The notes below the pieces were generated by a model. The model worked only from the letters and a program-made list of their open reading frames with translations, was not told the origin of the DNA and did not search any database. Positions 44,232 through 55,084 of a stretch of 64,000 nucleotides of DNA are shown here, piece by piece. Within the stretch, counting starts at the first letter, position 1. Every line of letters begins with the position of its first letter. The position numbers and the translations under genes were made by a program. Source of the stretch: Hetaerina americana (lineage: Eukaryota > Arthropoda > Insecta > Odonata > Calopterygidae); NCBI GenBank assembly GCA_022747635.1, contig JAKTNV010000009.1, forward strand, positions 5,338,204 to 5,402,203, written 5' to 3'.

Positions 44232-44272
<41 letters not shown>
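44232..44272. repeat. (TA)n microsatellite, right of mariner
   Basis: Continuation of the TA tract into which the mariner inserted. Confidence 0.97.
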
Positions 44273-44276
<4 letters not shown>

Positions 44277-44430
44277 CTTATTAGGTAATCTACCGGTTAA
44301 AGTAGGTTTTTGGATGGATGCTACTACCAAACAAAAATTTTATTACTCCTAACAAAGCACAAAATCCATCATCCTACTCTATATCAGGTCCCTCTTCATC
44401 TCTGAGTACTTTCTTCCCGAACGCCAATTG
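44273..44430 (-). mobile_element. RTE-like LINE 3' terminal fragment
   Basis: Minus-sense tail with ggtaatctaccggttaaagt (hairpin CTAC/GTAG) and the block gtttttggatggatgctact, matching the ends at 41365, 42850 and 57920. Confidence 0.78.
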
Positions 44431-44439
44431 CATCGGGAA

Positions 44440-45075
44440 CAGAAATGGAATGAGTAGACTCATTTGGAGACATTGGCGTTACTCTCACTCACGATCTCTT
44501 TTGGGTGAAACACATACGGGGAGCAAGTGGATATGCTAACAAAACATTAGGATATATTTGAAGAATACTGGTAAATGTAATGAAAAGGACAAAGAGAAAT
44601 ATTATCTGTCATTGGTTAGGCCTCATTTAGAATATGCTGCCAGTATATGGGATCCTCACGAATTTGAATTAATTTCCAGATTTGATCGCGTGCAGCGTAG
44701 AGGAGTGGAACGTGGTTTTGATAAACATAATAGCGTATCCAAAATATGAGAACAGCTAGGCTGGGAATCACATAATGGAGCGAAGTTTAAATTACAGATT
44801 AAATCTCTTGAATAAATTGGAAGGACGTCTCCTCAGCAGTGATGTTTCAAATGTATTATTACCCCATTATTATTATGGTAGGCGAGATAATGTTAAAATA
44901 TCCGAGAGATTAAGTGTAGAACAGATAGATTTAAGAATTCATTTTTACACGAACGATAAGGGATCATAATAACATTGTTCGACCGCGGTTGGGATATGTT
45001 CGGGTAAAATTATTCTGATGCATATTCACCCCCTGCCACACACCCTAGTGTGGTTTTCGGGGTATATATAAATAA
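44440..45075 (+). mobile_element. LINE-C (CR1-like) 3' end
   Basis: Plus strand with frameshifts: WRYSHSRSLLGETH, then YYLSLVRPHLEYAASIWDPH, FELISRFDRVQRRGVERGF, LNYRLNLLNKLEGRLLSSDV and LLPHYYYGRRDNVKISERLS. A short UTR and the stem-loop (45025-45063; inner stem ACAC-CCTA-GTGT) close it, with tail tatataaataaa. Homologous to 30365 and 18838. Confidence 0.85.
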
Positions 45076-45424
45076 ACATGCTATAGACCTTATCACTCTT
45101 GGATGTCAATGTTTCATCTGATCTTTTAGGTAATGATTCATTGCACAGTCTTTCCCAATCTGATTGAAACAAAATGCCTATGTCAAAACGTGGGATTTGA
45201 ATGCTCTGGTTGTTTTTTGGGATATCATTAAAACATCTCACAAAAATGCTAGCTTAGCTCTACGTCCTCATAGTTGACAAGAAAAACATCAGAAACTTTG
45301 CGATCTATTTTACCATGAGCCATTAAATTTGAGGTGTTTTCCCTTGCGTGAAATAATCCGTTTTCTTTTCTTAGAAATTTAATGCAACCGATACTAACAG
45401 CGACACTAATAACAAAATTTCAGC
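45076..45424. other. no recognised feature
   Basis: AT-rich spacer between LINE fragments. Confidence 0.5.
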
Positions 45425-45565
45425 GCATCCAAGGAGAAGGCCAGGAGACATGTACGTAGGACAAAATAAGAAGGACGTAAAACAGAGAAGGCGTTATGGA
45501 TTGAGGAAATTGACATTGAATAGGGTAGAATGGAGGGCTGCAGTAAACCAATCCTAGGATTAAAA
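45425..45565 (+). mobile_element. RTE-like LINE C-terminal scrap
   Basis: HPRRRPGDMYVGQNKKDVKQ, then LTLNRVEWRAAVNQS; matches GRPRDKYMGQIKKK and the GRMEGYSQS-like end of the 11538 copy. Confidence 0.65.
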
Positions 45566-45789
45566 TACTTATGAAGGCATATATTTATTTATTTATAGTG
45601 ATTTGATTCATTCAGTTTACGGCAAATTCAACACAAATCATCCACATAATTTCATCAATTAACCTTAGGCACGACTGATATCCAACGGTACGACGAATTC
45701 GATCTTTATGTCGATCAAAACACACATGTGGCTTGGTAATGAACTCTGGAGCACCATCTCACTCAACGGAGAGACTGCCTGCATCCGCG

Positions 45790-45934
45790 TACCGAATGAA
45801 TCCTCCACAAGATGACGACATCTTTTAAAGGATTCAGCTACCTGCTGCGTTGCGTCACATTCCCTACCTGTGTGTCCTCGGGGGAGGAGACCGTTGTATG
45901 TCCATGTGGTAGTGGAATTTCGCCTTCTTACTTT
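45790..45934 (+). repeat. short repeat shared with 27538-27610
   Basis: gcgtcacattccctacc and gagaccgttgtatgtccat correspond to gtgtcgcattccctacc and gagaccgtcgtatgctgcatgtccat upstream of the DDE fragment at 27.6 kb. Probably a scrap of the same DNA transposon. Confidence 0.45.
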
Positions 45935-46182
45935 TCAAATTCTAGCTTGCACTTTATTGAATAACTTTTTTACTGCAGCTAAAGGTGCAATTATTTGTTA
46001 GTTGATAGTGAATGTAATGGCATGCGTGTAAGTTGAAAGGGTTTTTGCATGAATGTATACGCCAGTGTGGGAGTAGTTTTACATAAATGAGTTGATTTTA
46101 GATGTAGTTCGGTTCCCTTTTACGGATGGTGACCTAACTCCCCCCGCCACGCGTCCTCGCGGGGTATCATGTAGTTGTAGGA
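45935..46182 (+). mobile_element. LINE-D 3' UTR with stem-loop
   Basis: UTR gggtttttgcatgaatgtat and box ggtgacctaactccc, a shortened stem-loop (about 46138-46168; inner arm deleted, cgcgtcctcgcgggg), and tail atgtagttgtagga. Confidence 0.75.
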
Positions 46183-46844
46183 TTTCCTCATTTCGCAGGT
46201 GTCTAAAGCATTCCTTTGACGTCCATAATGGTTAAATTGAACTTAAGCAATAAATCTTAAGAATTGGCGAATGCGAGAAAAATCCGGTCCAAAAGCATAA
46301 GTCTCCAGAAACTGGAAATGTCGGGGAGGGCAATGAGAGCAGCCATCAAGAATTCCGAGATTTTTCCTCATTTTTCAGTTCATCTTCATCTTGGGCGGCA
46401 GCACGATGGCCGCGAGGACAAGGCGACATAAAATCACAGAAACGTCTACCTCTCTCCTCCCCCCCCCCCCCCACCTTCCAGGGAAACGCTCCCACGCAAA
46501 CCCTTTAAAGCTCACTCTCCTGCCCCGGGAGGGGGGAAGGGATCGCGTCAAACGGGGGTAGGTGTTTGCCCTGCGTCCACATATGTGAATATAAGCGCCG
46601 TTCGCCCGAGAGGCATTTGCCGCCGATGCATGTGCTGGCTTGCGTACGTGCCGAGCGCCATCTCCCGCTGCTCTCGGAAGCGCCTCACGCACGCCCGCGA
46701 AAGACATTCTTCGTCCCCGGAAGGCACTGCTTGCTTACCTCGGGGAAAATGCGCGCCCCCGGGGGCACATGACTACTTTACGGCGGTGTTTACATCTAAA
46801 TGAGTCATTTTAATGAAAAGCCCCACCGTTACACTGTCGGGGGA
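46183..46844. other. GC/CpG-rich segment without recognised gene
   Basis: 46440-46770 is rich in CpG with C-runs. Open frames on both strands (110 codons minus, 72 plus) lack family motifs. Confidence 0.4.
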
Positions 46845-47115
46845 TTACAATTAGATAATACAGATCATCCAATGAGATAAACTTATGATCGGCTAACGTT
46901 GCTCGAACGTCGATTCCATTTTTTCCGTGACATGATCGGCGCACAATACAATGGCTGACTTCCTGCCGCTTCCACACCTCGGAGAGCACTGAGACTGTGG
47001 CTGCGGCATAGCTTAGCGTCACAGTCCCTCCACCTACGTCAAGGAGTTCCATCCAACTCGGACCAATCGAAGCGGCGCGGGAAATTTAATTGCATTACTT
47101 TTAGAACGCACCCTG
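46845..47115 (-). mobile_element. mariner-like 5' end fragment
   Basis: The minus strand starts with a mariner-like end cagggtgcgttctaaaagta after TA (47116-47117). A leader and a possible start (MESTFEQR) follow. No downstream coding survives and the other end is absent. Based on end sequence and the TA site only. Confidence 0.45.
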
Positions 47116-47329
47116 TACATATCCCTCATTTCACATTTCCTCAGCAGTGATCATCGGATTGGCTAAATCCATTTTTACGATGACTTCTCTAGTTGTCTAA
47201 TTAGTCAACATGATCAGTATATTGATACAAAGATTAGTTTACCGCAGCCCCCCCCATTCTCCTCTATGCGCTGTTGATTCCCTCACGCCATAGAAATTGT
47301 TATGAGCAAGGTGGCAGTGTGAGAAAGTG
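47116..47329. other. no recognised feature
   Basis: Short spacer; nothing recognised. Confidence 0.5.
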
Positions 47330-47905
47330 GAAGAATTAGGATAGGAACCATTACTTGACCGTAGGCTTAAATACAGGTTAAATATGCTACGTAATTTTGA
47401 AGTAGGTTAATTTCCTGAGGATGTCAAAGAGATTTTTAAGATAGAGTATCATTAGCTAACGACCGAAATGCAACCCAAAAGTAGTCCGAGACAGGGTGTA
47501 ACGATAACTCTGGATATTGATGCGGATTTTTTTCTCTATGAATAGATTTAAAATTTCGTGTTTTCTTCGTACTATTGTAGATCAAAATAGATACGTATGA
47601 GAGCGTAGGAGATAATTAGAATTGGTCGCGCATATATTTGTCAATATCATTCATGTAATTCTTTTCATTTGATAGACCCATATTTTTAAAAGTTGTACAG
47701 CATGATTTGATTATATCAATCCCGTTATTGAATATTGTTGCATGATTAGTGCTTTCTGTCGTGTGATTATAATTTTTCGAGTGCATGACCAAACTAATAT
47801 GTATGGAGATGTGACATGATTGGGACTGTCCACGCCTTGCTGGTAATCCATCATCCCCCGCCACACGCCCTTGCGCGATTTGTGGTGCATTGTGTAGATC
47901 TAGAA
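47330..47905 (+). mobile_element. LINE-B (CR1-like) 3' end
   Basis: Plus strand: EPLLDRRLKYRLNMLRNFEV and PEDVKEIFKIEYH, a typical CR1 RT C-terminus. The LINE-B UTR follows (complement of acaacttttaaaaatatggg at about 47670-47695), then the box and a stem-loop at about 47857-47892 with tail tgtgtagatctagaag. This copy ties the B-type UTR to CR1-like coding. Confidence 0.78.
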
Positions 47906-50768
47906 GAGATGTAGAACACAAAGACAGATTGACTCTTTTCTTTACTTGTTAATCCTTTCATCCTTCTATAAATGTCACCTTTGAAGTGAAAAAAGTGCTG
48001 ATGAAATTTCTAAGATGTAATATGCTATGGCTTAGATGACATTGGTGGATATGCGGGTGACGGATTGGTAGACCAATGGGGGCTGAATGGAAGAACGTGT
48101 GTGTCGGTGATGGGGGGCTTCACTGGGAGGCGGTAGGCGGCAGAGTGCTTGGTAATTAGGGAGTGGGCGTCAGGAGGGAAACGGGTGCTTCGCGCTGTTA
48201 TTTCCCCTGAAAAAAAGCGGACAAGGTCAGGGAAATGTTTGCTGGGTGATTGAGATCCTTTGACACTGAGCCCAAACTAGGAGCAGTGGAAATATAAACA
48301 CGCCTATTAGACGTAAGCATCTTTTTCTCGCGCACAATTCATGTTACAGTAACAATATTTGTGGTACTTGACAAGAAAATTTTCTTCACCATAAATTTTA
48401 TAGGAGAATACCCTATCGCATCCATCAAATAAAATGAAACCTGAAAAGGAAAAACATGATTTTTTCCAGCAGAAATTTCGGAGAAATAATATGATTTCTC
48501 AAATATCTTCCGTCGAAATTAGGAAATGGTGACATTTTATTAGAGATAATATTTAAAATACTCAACAATGTTAAAAATAGAACTGTCTAGACTTGATTTC
48601 AAGGGAAACAATGAGACTTTTACAGTTACCAATAAAGATTTTTGGAGCAATAATATGTATTTTCTCCTAGCAGGGTTAGTCATGCCTGATAGGTCGAAGC
48701 AGTCCGAGCAGCGTCTGTTACTCAGGCGTCTGAAATGGCGTCGGACCCCAGCGGGGGGGGGGCATTGAGTGACGGTGTCAATTAATTAAAAACACTACTG
48801 TGAATGACAATGGGAAGCCACTTCAATTGTTTATCCCAAGAAAGTTGCGATAGCCCTAATAGAGACAATGAAGCCTGGCAACTACGGGATTCGGCCCAAT
48901 CGGCCGCGTGTCGTGCCCTGCAGCGGGCGAGGCAAGGCCTCTGCGGTCGTCATCTCACTCCGTTCACAGCAAAACCGAAAGCAGCACCACAGAAGACAAA
49001 GAGGAATACCAAAATATATTTAGAATATTCAAAGCAATGGCCATTACTTTGATCACCATTTGTCTTTATAATATATATTAAATTATAAAGACATCTGAAG
49101 TTTCCTAGCATGTGTATCTAAACCTATGTACGACAAAATTGATATACTTGTTCGTAGAATACATACTTGTAGTATTAGAAAATCAATACGGTCAAATACT
49201 ATACTCTATATGACCTTTGAGAAATAATCACTTCACTTCCTTTCATTCGACGTTATATTATATTGCATGTGAGTATTCATGTAAGTAAAGGATTTATCGA
49301 AGCGGAGTGAGCATTTATAGGAGAAGGAACTAATTATCAATCGGAGTATTATAATACGCGAAATAATAAAATAAATTACGCCTAAGATAAAAACAAATTT
49401 AGGGAGATAAACGAACGCATTCAATTACTCTATGCCATGCCATGGTTTGGATTGGCCTGTGATGATGGTCTGCCATTAATATGATATTCGATGTTTTAAT
49501 AATAAAATCCTCGGAATCTCAGTTTCCGGAGAAATATATTTATGAGTGCCTAGTAAAGCTCTTTCAGCGAAGAAGAGCGAATCTGTCGATGTCATTGGCA
49601 CTTACTTTATTCAAAGTACGTCGCAATGCTCAAATAGATTGCTCTACGGTGGCGTGGCAAATCGCACGTCGTTCAGAAGAGCGTATTGGCACGGAGAGCC
49701 CTCCCACTCCACTCCGGGGTGAGGCCGCCATCACTCATCTCCCGATCCCGCGCCGTCGCAACAGCGAGCCGCGTCCAACTAACTGTTCATTTTTCTCCAA
49801 ATCACGTTCGATCGGGGAGTGGGGGCTTCCAAGCATTGACGCGCTATGATAATAAGTAATTAGGGTACCTCCTCCTAATGAGACTTTAGTAATTTAGCTA
49901 TTGAAGGGCCCAAAGTACTTATTCAGTCGTACCTCTATCGGTTTCATTGCTTCCATCCATCAAATTACATTCAGAAATCATATCTTTCGCCCAACGGCTA
50001 TATATTTACCCCCTGCGGTTATTACTGCTACCCAAAGAGGGGAAGAGTGCCTGACTAATTAAACGATTCGAAGGTAAACTACGTAATAAAATTAGAACTG
50101 ACAACAGGATAAACACTTAAAATGCTCGAAGGTCAATATAGTCCTTCCCAGTAAAATACTTTGCCGTCTTTCTCATTTATCGTTCGGGAAACATATCAGA
50201 AGTTTACACGGATCGATGAAGGGGCCATTACTATGGAAATGGGCCAATGATAAAATGTAGGATGGCTAGTGGCACTTCTCTTAGGCTCACTATCGAATAT
50301 GATGGAGGCCCTTATGACCCATGTGAGGGAAAAAAATCATTAAAATTAAGGAAATGCTGGAGGAGCTGACTGGTTTAAGATACTTTGAAATGACTCGTAC
50401 ATTCCAAAAGTCACTACCTCGCGAGGGTGTAGACACTTACTGATCCCGTGGAATCATCGGTCTGGATGATAGAAAGCCATAGCCACATGATATCCGCCGC
50501 ACGCCTGAAGAGCTAACGTCAGACCCATCAAAGAAAAGAATAACAGCTGGAAAATACAAAACCGAATATAAAATTCATATTCCCGGAAAATATCCTCGAT
50601 ATCATGCTGAGGAAACTTACGGGAGATATCCTCATGAAAACCTCATTTAAAACCAATTTTTACAAATCGTGAGAAGAAAGTTGAATTCTTCACCACTGGA
50701 AGCTGGCCCACAAAGATCACCACCTCTACAAAGGCGGCGGTAGGGAGGAGCTCAGTAATTAAAGGTTA
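47906..50768. other. no recognised gene
   Basis: About 2.9 kb with only short open frames (longest 122 codons, 49481-49849) and no recognisable motif. A ggggggg run occurs near 48755. Confidence 0.5.
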
Positions 50769-51592
50769 CTGTCCAGAAAGTAACTTACGCTTTACAGTGA
50801 AATATAAACCTAGTGACAAGACAAAGTTTTAATGCGTACATTTGAATTGCAAATTCTTACACTATATTTCCACATAGCCGCCAATCAAATTGTGGCATTT
50901 ATCACTACGATACACAAGCTTTTTAAATCCGTCCTTGAAGAAATCTGCCGTCGTACATTTTAACATCATCATTTGTTCATATGTTACCATAGTGCTAGGC
51001 CGACCACTGCGGTGTTCTCCTGGTTAATATTGGTGCATTGGTGATTTTTGTACTCAATGCACCACTGCCTCACTCCACCTTCACTCATTATTCCGTATCC
51101 GTACACTACTTCACTTATTAATTTCATTTTGCTCGTGGTTTTTTTTTAATAATTAATGGTTTCCGGCGTAAATTAGTGGAATCAATTTGTATTGGTAATG
51201 AAAAAATAGCAACTGTGATTCGACAGAAAATTTATTTCGATACGACCCGGGGTTCCACGTTCAACGCCATCTTGAAACCTGAAGATGGCGCTGAACGTCG
51301 GAACCCGGGAAATAAATTTTGTGGAATCACAAATTTATTTTTTTTTTGGCCAGTGAACAACTCATCACAGATCGCGCTCGAGGATTTTCTATTGCAGCGC
51401 GCACATTTCGACAGTTTGCAGTGAGCAGAGTAAAAGAATCACAGTCTGCCCACACTACCACAGCAGGATGTATGCCCTGAGTGTAGGGATGTTTAGACAC
51501 CAAGATGGTGGCTCTAGCCATGATCACTGCCCGAAACTTAATTTACTGAAGTACTTGAAGCCTGGCCGAAACGTAAGTTACCTTCTGGTCGG
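50769..51592 (-). mobile_element. internally deleted mariner with a nested palindrome
   Basis: Ends ctgtccagaaagtaacttac (left) and, inverted, accagaaggtaacttacg (right) are TIRs. On the minus strand: CRNVRAAIENPRARS and CSLAKKK (N-terminus, about 51450-51350). The nested palindrome interrupts. Coding then resumes as GYGIMSEGGVRQWCIEYKNH (HTH, about 51100-51030), followed by a deletion of the whole catalytic domain and KCTTADFFKDGFKKLVYRSD and CHNLIGGYVEI (C-terminus, 50968-50870). No catalytic aspartate remains. Confidence 0.82.
51205..51350. mobile_element. nested Penelope-type palindrome
   Basis: Inverted arms about 51217-51276 and 51288-51344 (tgtgattcgacagaaaattt against its complement) meet at acctgaagatgg. 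The right arm carries CTGAAGA, stem II GGCG-CTGAA-CGTC and GGAAC, a hammerhead-like layout with one core change (GAA to GGA). It splits the mariner N-terminal coding, so it inserted after the mariner. Confidence 0.6.
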
Positions 51593-51739
51593 CCCTCGTA
51601 CAAACCGATTCATTTACATCAATATGCTGTACCATCTTAGGACATATAATTTTTAGAAAAAAATGGTCTCTCTCGATTGTGAGAACATACTTTGAAACAA
51701 CCAGAATCGGATTATAAAATGCAGTTCATGAAGAACGTA

Positions 51740-51905
51740 CCAGGTCTTTTTTATTTATGATATCCTGAAATCGAGGGAAAAGAATTCCGTAGTGGTACTG
51801 TATTCATAAATGTCTACAAGGCCATCGACAAGGCCTGTCATGAGATACTGACACAAACACTAAGATAAAATGGCATTAAGGATAAAGAGACTGAAATAGT
51901 CATTC
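51740..51905 (+). mobile_element. CR1-like RT fragment
   Basis: VFINVYKAIDKACHEILTQT followed by NGIKDKE resembles the (D)VYKAFD.V.HEILL.KL...GI block of CR1/Jockey reverse transcriptases. It is only 55 codons, with decay on both sides. Confidence 0.6.
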
Positions 51906-52354
51906 AACCGCAACCAAAAAGTAGTCTGGGATGGATTGGGACCATTAGAAGCAGACTAGATTCAAAATTTCGCCTGAGAGGGTAACTCACTGGGGGATGA
52001 GCACATCTGCAGATGAAGAGTTCCTCTCCGACGGAGGTGTGCTGGCGGGAGCAACTACGAGTCCTAGTTGTAGGGCCACCCACTTTTCGAAGAGTGTTAG
52101 GAGCCAGGGCAAAGGGTGTCCATGCAGCGTCTGTTTCTCAGTGAGGCGACTGCAAAGGGATGTGACATGAGTGAGGTACCCTTTCTACTTTTAAATTTGA
52201 GTGAAAGCGTACCGTTAAGAAAATACTGAGGAAGACAACAGGAAAACACATGAATCCCATACAATAATGATACCAAATTAAAAAAATAAAGATTTCCTTC
52301 CACCAATTGACTTCGACCTCTAGCCTTTCCAATGCATTTATTACCGTTTCCTCT
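51906..52354. other. no recognised feature
   Basis: Unassigned DNA; short open frames only. Confidence 0.5.
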
Positions 52355-52398
52355 ACATCTGCATCTACAAAATACCCCGCAAGCCGCCGAAGAGTAGG
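52355..52398 (-). mobile_element. minimal truncated LINE stem-loop tail
   Basis: Tail ctctacatctgcatctacaa followed by the first half of the stem-loop (ccccgcaagccgccg), then unrelated DNA. The insertion truncated inside the hairpin. No clear target duplication. Confidence 0.65.
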
Positions 52399-54119
52399 AG
52401 CCAGAGCGAAGTCAGTATTGTGTTTTCAAATGTATATGAAATGCAGCAACGGACTCTACATCCGCGAACTTGATCCGGAATAGCGATCTCTTGGCTTCGC
52501 AAGCCTGTGGACTCTCTTCTTGATCGGTGGTCAGAGAAGCTGATTTTGGAACACTAATATTTCCATTCCATCCACACGATTCAGTGTCCAACCGCGCGAA
52601 TCATTGGGAAAGAAAAACCTTTTTAGACGCGTAAGTCCATTCGAATGGTTGCAATATGCAAGTTATGGCGAATTCGCTGGATGAATCGACGACGACTTCG
52701 GATATTCTCTGAGCCCGGCGATCAACCCTTCACCACGTGCCCCTGGGCTGGGAGCGAGGGCATACCGACCGGTACAGCATCCATTCCAGATCTCCCGACT
52801 GCCAAGGCGATGACCACTTGAGGGGGATCTGGCAAAGTATTACCCGTCGTCGCCACGTCCGTGCGGAGGGCGCTATTGTTCGGCGCTCGCCTTCCTTTCT
52901 CTCGCGTGCCATTTCTCTCCGGGCGGTCGCCGTGGTGAGGGCTTGGGAAGTTCGGGGGGTGGGGAGGTAGTAGATGCCTGAGCTCCCCTCCGCCCGGAGT
53001 CGCTGAATGGCGGAGGGGGAGGGAGGAGAGGAAAGTGGGGGGGGGCAGCCCACCGAGATAGATCGGAAATACATTCCAGTGCCCCCACCCCCCTTGCCCC
53101 CCCCTCCTCCCGGCACTCATTCGCCGACCGCTCCCATTCTTCCTTCCAGTATTCCTCTTGGCAAATACCCTTTCTCTTCCGAAGAAAGCGCGATCGGAAA
53201 GATGTTCAAATGGGATCACCATCGTTTCGAATAGTCTTTCCCTGTTTACATAAGAGATGGGGAGAAGGAGCGCTAGGGGGGGAAGAGGACCCCGCGGGGG
53301 GGGAGGGGGCGAGGAATTGCGTTCAATCTCGATTTTTTTGCGGTGGCAATGTCCATCTCGTTTCCACAAGTCCAACAGTCTGCTAAGAATTCAAAAAAAA
53401 GAATACTATTTTTCGTATCCATATAAGGATATTTTATAAAATAAACTTAAGGAAAAGTAGAAAGAAAGGGAGGGAGGAATGGTTTTACGAAGGCTACCCC
53501 ACTAACGCATGCGGACGGTGCAAAGAAGGGGAAAGATTTCTTTGCGGCGAATTTAAAACACCCTCGAAAAGATTCAACGGTATCCATATAAATTTTACAA
53601 ATGAGGTGTCATAAATATCAAAATTGCACGTTTTTTGGCTTTTTAATGGTATCATTCTACTACCCATGCTATTCCTAATATAATGAATTGTAATGCAATC
53701 AAAAAAGGACCATCGAATGAAATGTTTATAGCATTTGAAACGAAATAGAGTCAAATTTATTCGTCCAATACAGGTAACACATATTAGGTGCAAATTTCTC
53801 TTACCTGAGTCCCAAAGTACGTTTTTCAAAGTAACTTCTCAGACTATTACGATAACTAACGTATTATAGACTCAAAATAATCATGAGGGAGTACAATTTA
53901 GAAATCAAAATCCTTTTAAATGAATACAGCTTGTTGGTGAGATGATGTAGTTAAACTAGATGCCTTTGGCATTAGTTTAATATTTTTAGTAAACTTTTCG
54001 GAATAAATAAGCGTCTTATTAATCATGCTATTGGATACCCATATAAATTTTACAAATGAGATGTCAGTTTTCTTTCAAAACAAATTGTATTATTTATTTA
54101 AAAATCCGCTCACTTTCTC

Positions 54120-54120
<1 letters not shown>
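52399..54120. other. no recognised gene; GC-rich block and short direct repeat
   Basis: 52730-53340 is GC-rich with G/C runs and compositional open frames (217 codons minus at 52722-53375, proline/arginine-rich, no motif). A roughly 34-bp direct repeat (ccatataaattttacaaatg core) occurs at 53582-53612 and 54037-54068. The 111-codon minus frame 53494-53829 has no recognisable motif. Confidence 0.45.
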
Positions 54121-54166
<46 letters not shown>

Positions 54167-54180
54167 TATATATATATACA
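54121..54180. repeat. (TA)n microsatellite
   Basis: TA run at the 3' end of the Penelope-like element. Confidence 0.97.
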
Positions 54181-55075
54181 TATAAATATCTTCGAAATGG
54201 AACGCTCTTCGGCGACGCACAACTATATAAAAACACGGATGTAGATTTGTAGAATATAGAGACACATAGAAAGGACACTCACAATATGTCATTTGACGTT
54301 TCGACAGCACGGCTGTCGTCTTTAGAATGGCGTCTCGGGGAAGAGCGGAGAGGACATGCGCGGGGGAGAGGTGGGGGAAGGAGAAGTAAGTGACCAATAG
54401 GAAATGAACAAGGGAGTGGGAGGGGATATGTAGGTAGCCATTTGATGCATTCAGTGGGCTTGGTTCAGCCCGGGGGGTTTAAATGATTGGGCCACCCAAA
54501 TATGCGCCATCTCGCGGGTTCTCACCTCTATTATACTCGCAGATTTGGGGAGGATTTCAATCACCGAAACGGAGAAGTAGTCGTCAAAAGATTGATTGTG
54601 GGAAGCGGTGTGAGTAGGGATAATTAAGAAACGTGGGAGATTTGGTGGAATATCGGTGGTTATTCATGCGGAGGGAGAGTGCGGTCGTGCATTCGCCCAC
54701 GTAGAAGGCAGGGCAGAAGTTACAGAAGAGGCGATATATAATATTTTTTGAGGTACAGGTGGCGAGCGGTTGGGAGTTGGTACTGAGGGAGGGGGAGGGT
54801 CTTAGAAGATGACAGCATTTGCAGCGTGGGCGGTTGCATGGTGCAGATTGGGGTGGGGGAGAGACGGGGGTGCTCGCACTTGGTTTTGTGGACTTGAAGA
54901 TGTCTCGCAAGTTCGACGGGCGTTTAAACGAAACAGAGGGACAATGTGGGAATAAAAGTGATGTGGACTGAGTGTTGTTAATAATGAGAAAGAGGTCACG
55001 GATTAAATGTTTAATTTTGTGTGTTCCAGGGAAGAAAGTGGTGATAAGATTAGGGCATTTTGGGCGATTTGGTTT
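54181..55075 (-). mobile_element. Penelope-like element: RT tail, GIY-YIG nuclease, 3' end
   Basis: Minus strand from 55075: PKCPNLITTFFPGTHK, FPHCPSVSFKRPS-type linker, RDIFKSTKP, PCNRPRCKCCHLL, then the GIY-YIG region NIIYRLFCNFCPAFYVGECT (IYRL and FYVGE being the two strands), LSLRMNNHR and a decayed end. The family carries a reverse transcriptase plus this nuclease. The RT palm is absent. Downstream at 54290-54330 is a hammerhead-like relic: CTAAAGA (core G changed), stem II CGACAGC-CGT-GCTGTCG (perfect), AAACGTC. Then gtgagtgtcc and the (TA)n. Confidence 0.8.
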
Positions 55076-55084
55076 GGGGAGGGG

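Noticed and set aside
52722..53375. 217-codon minus-strand open frame
   Set aside because: Pro/Arg/Gly-rich, GC-driven, overlapped by open frames in other phases, no family motif or splice context.
53494..53829. 111-codon minus-strand open frame as a host gene
   Set aside because: No recognisable motif, no paired exon, and it overlaps a direct repeat.
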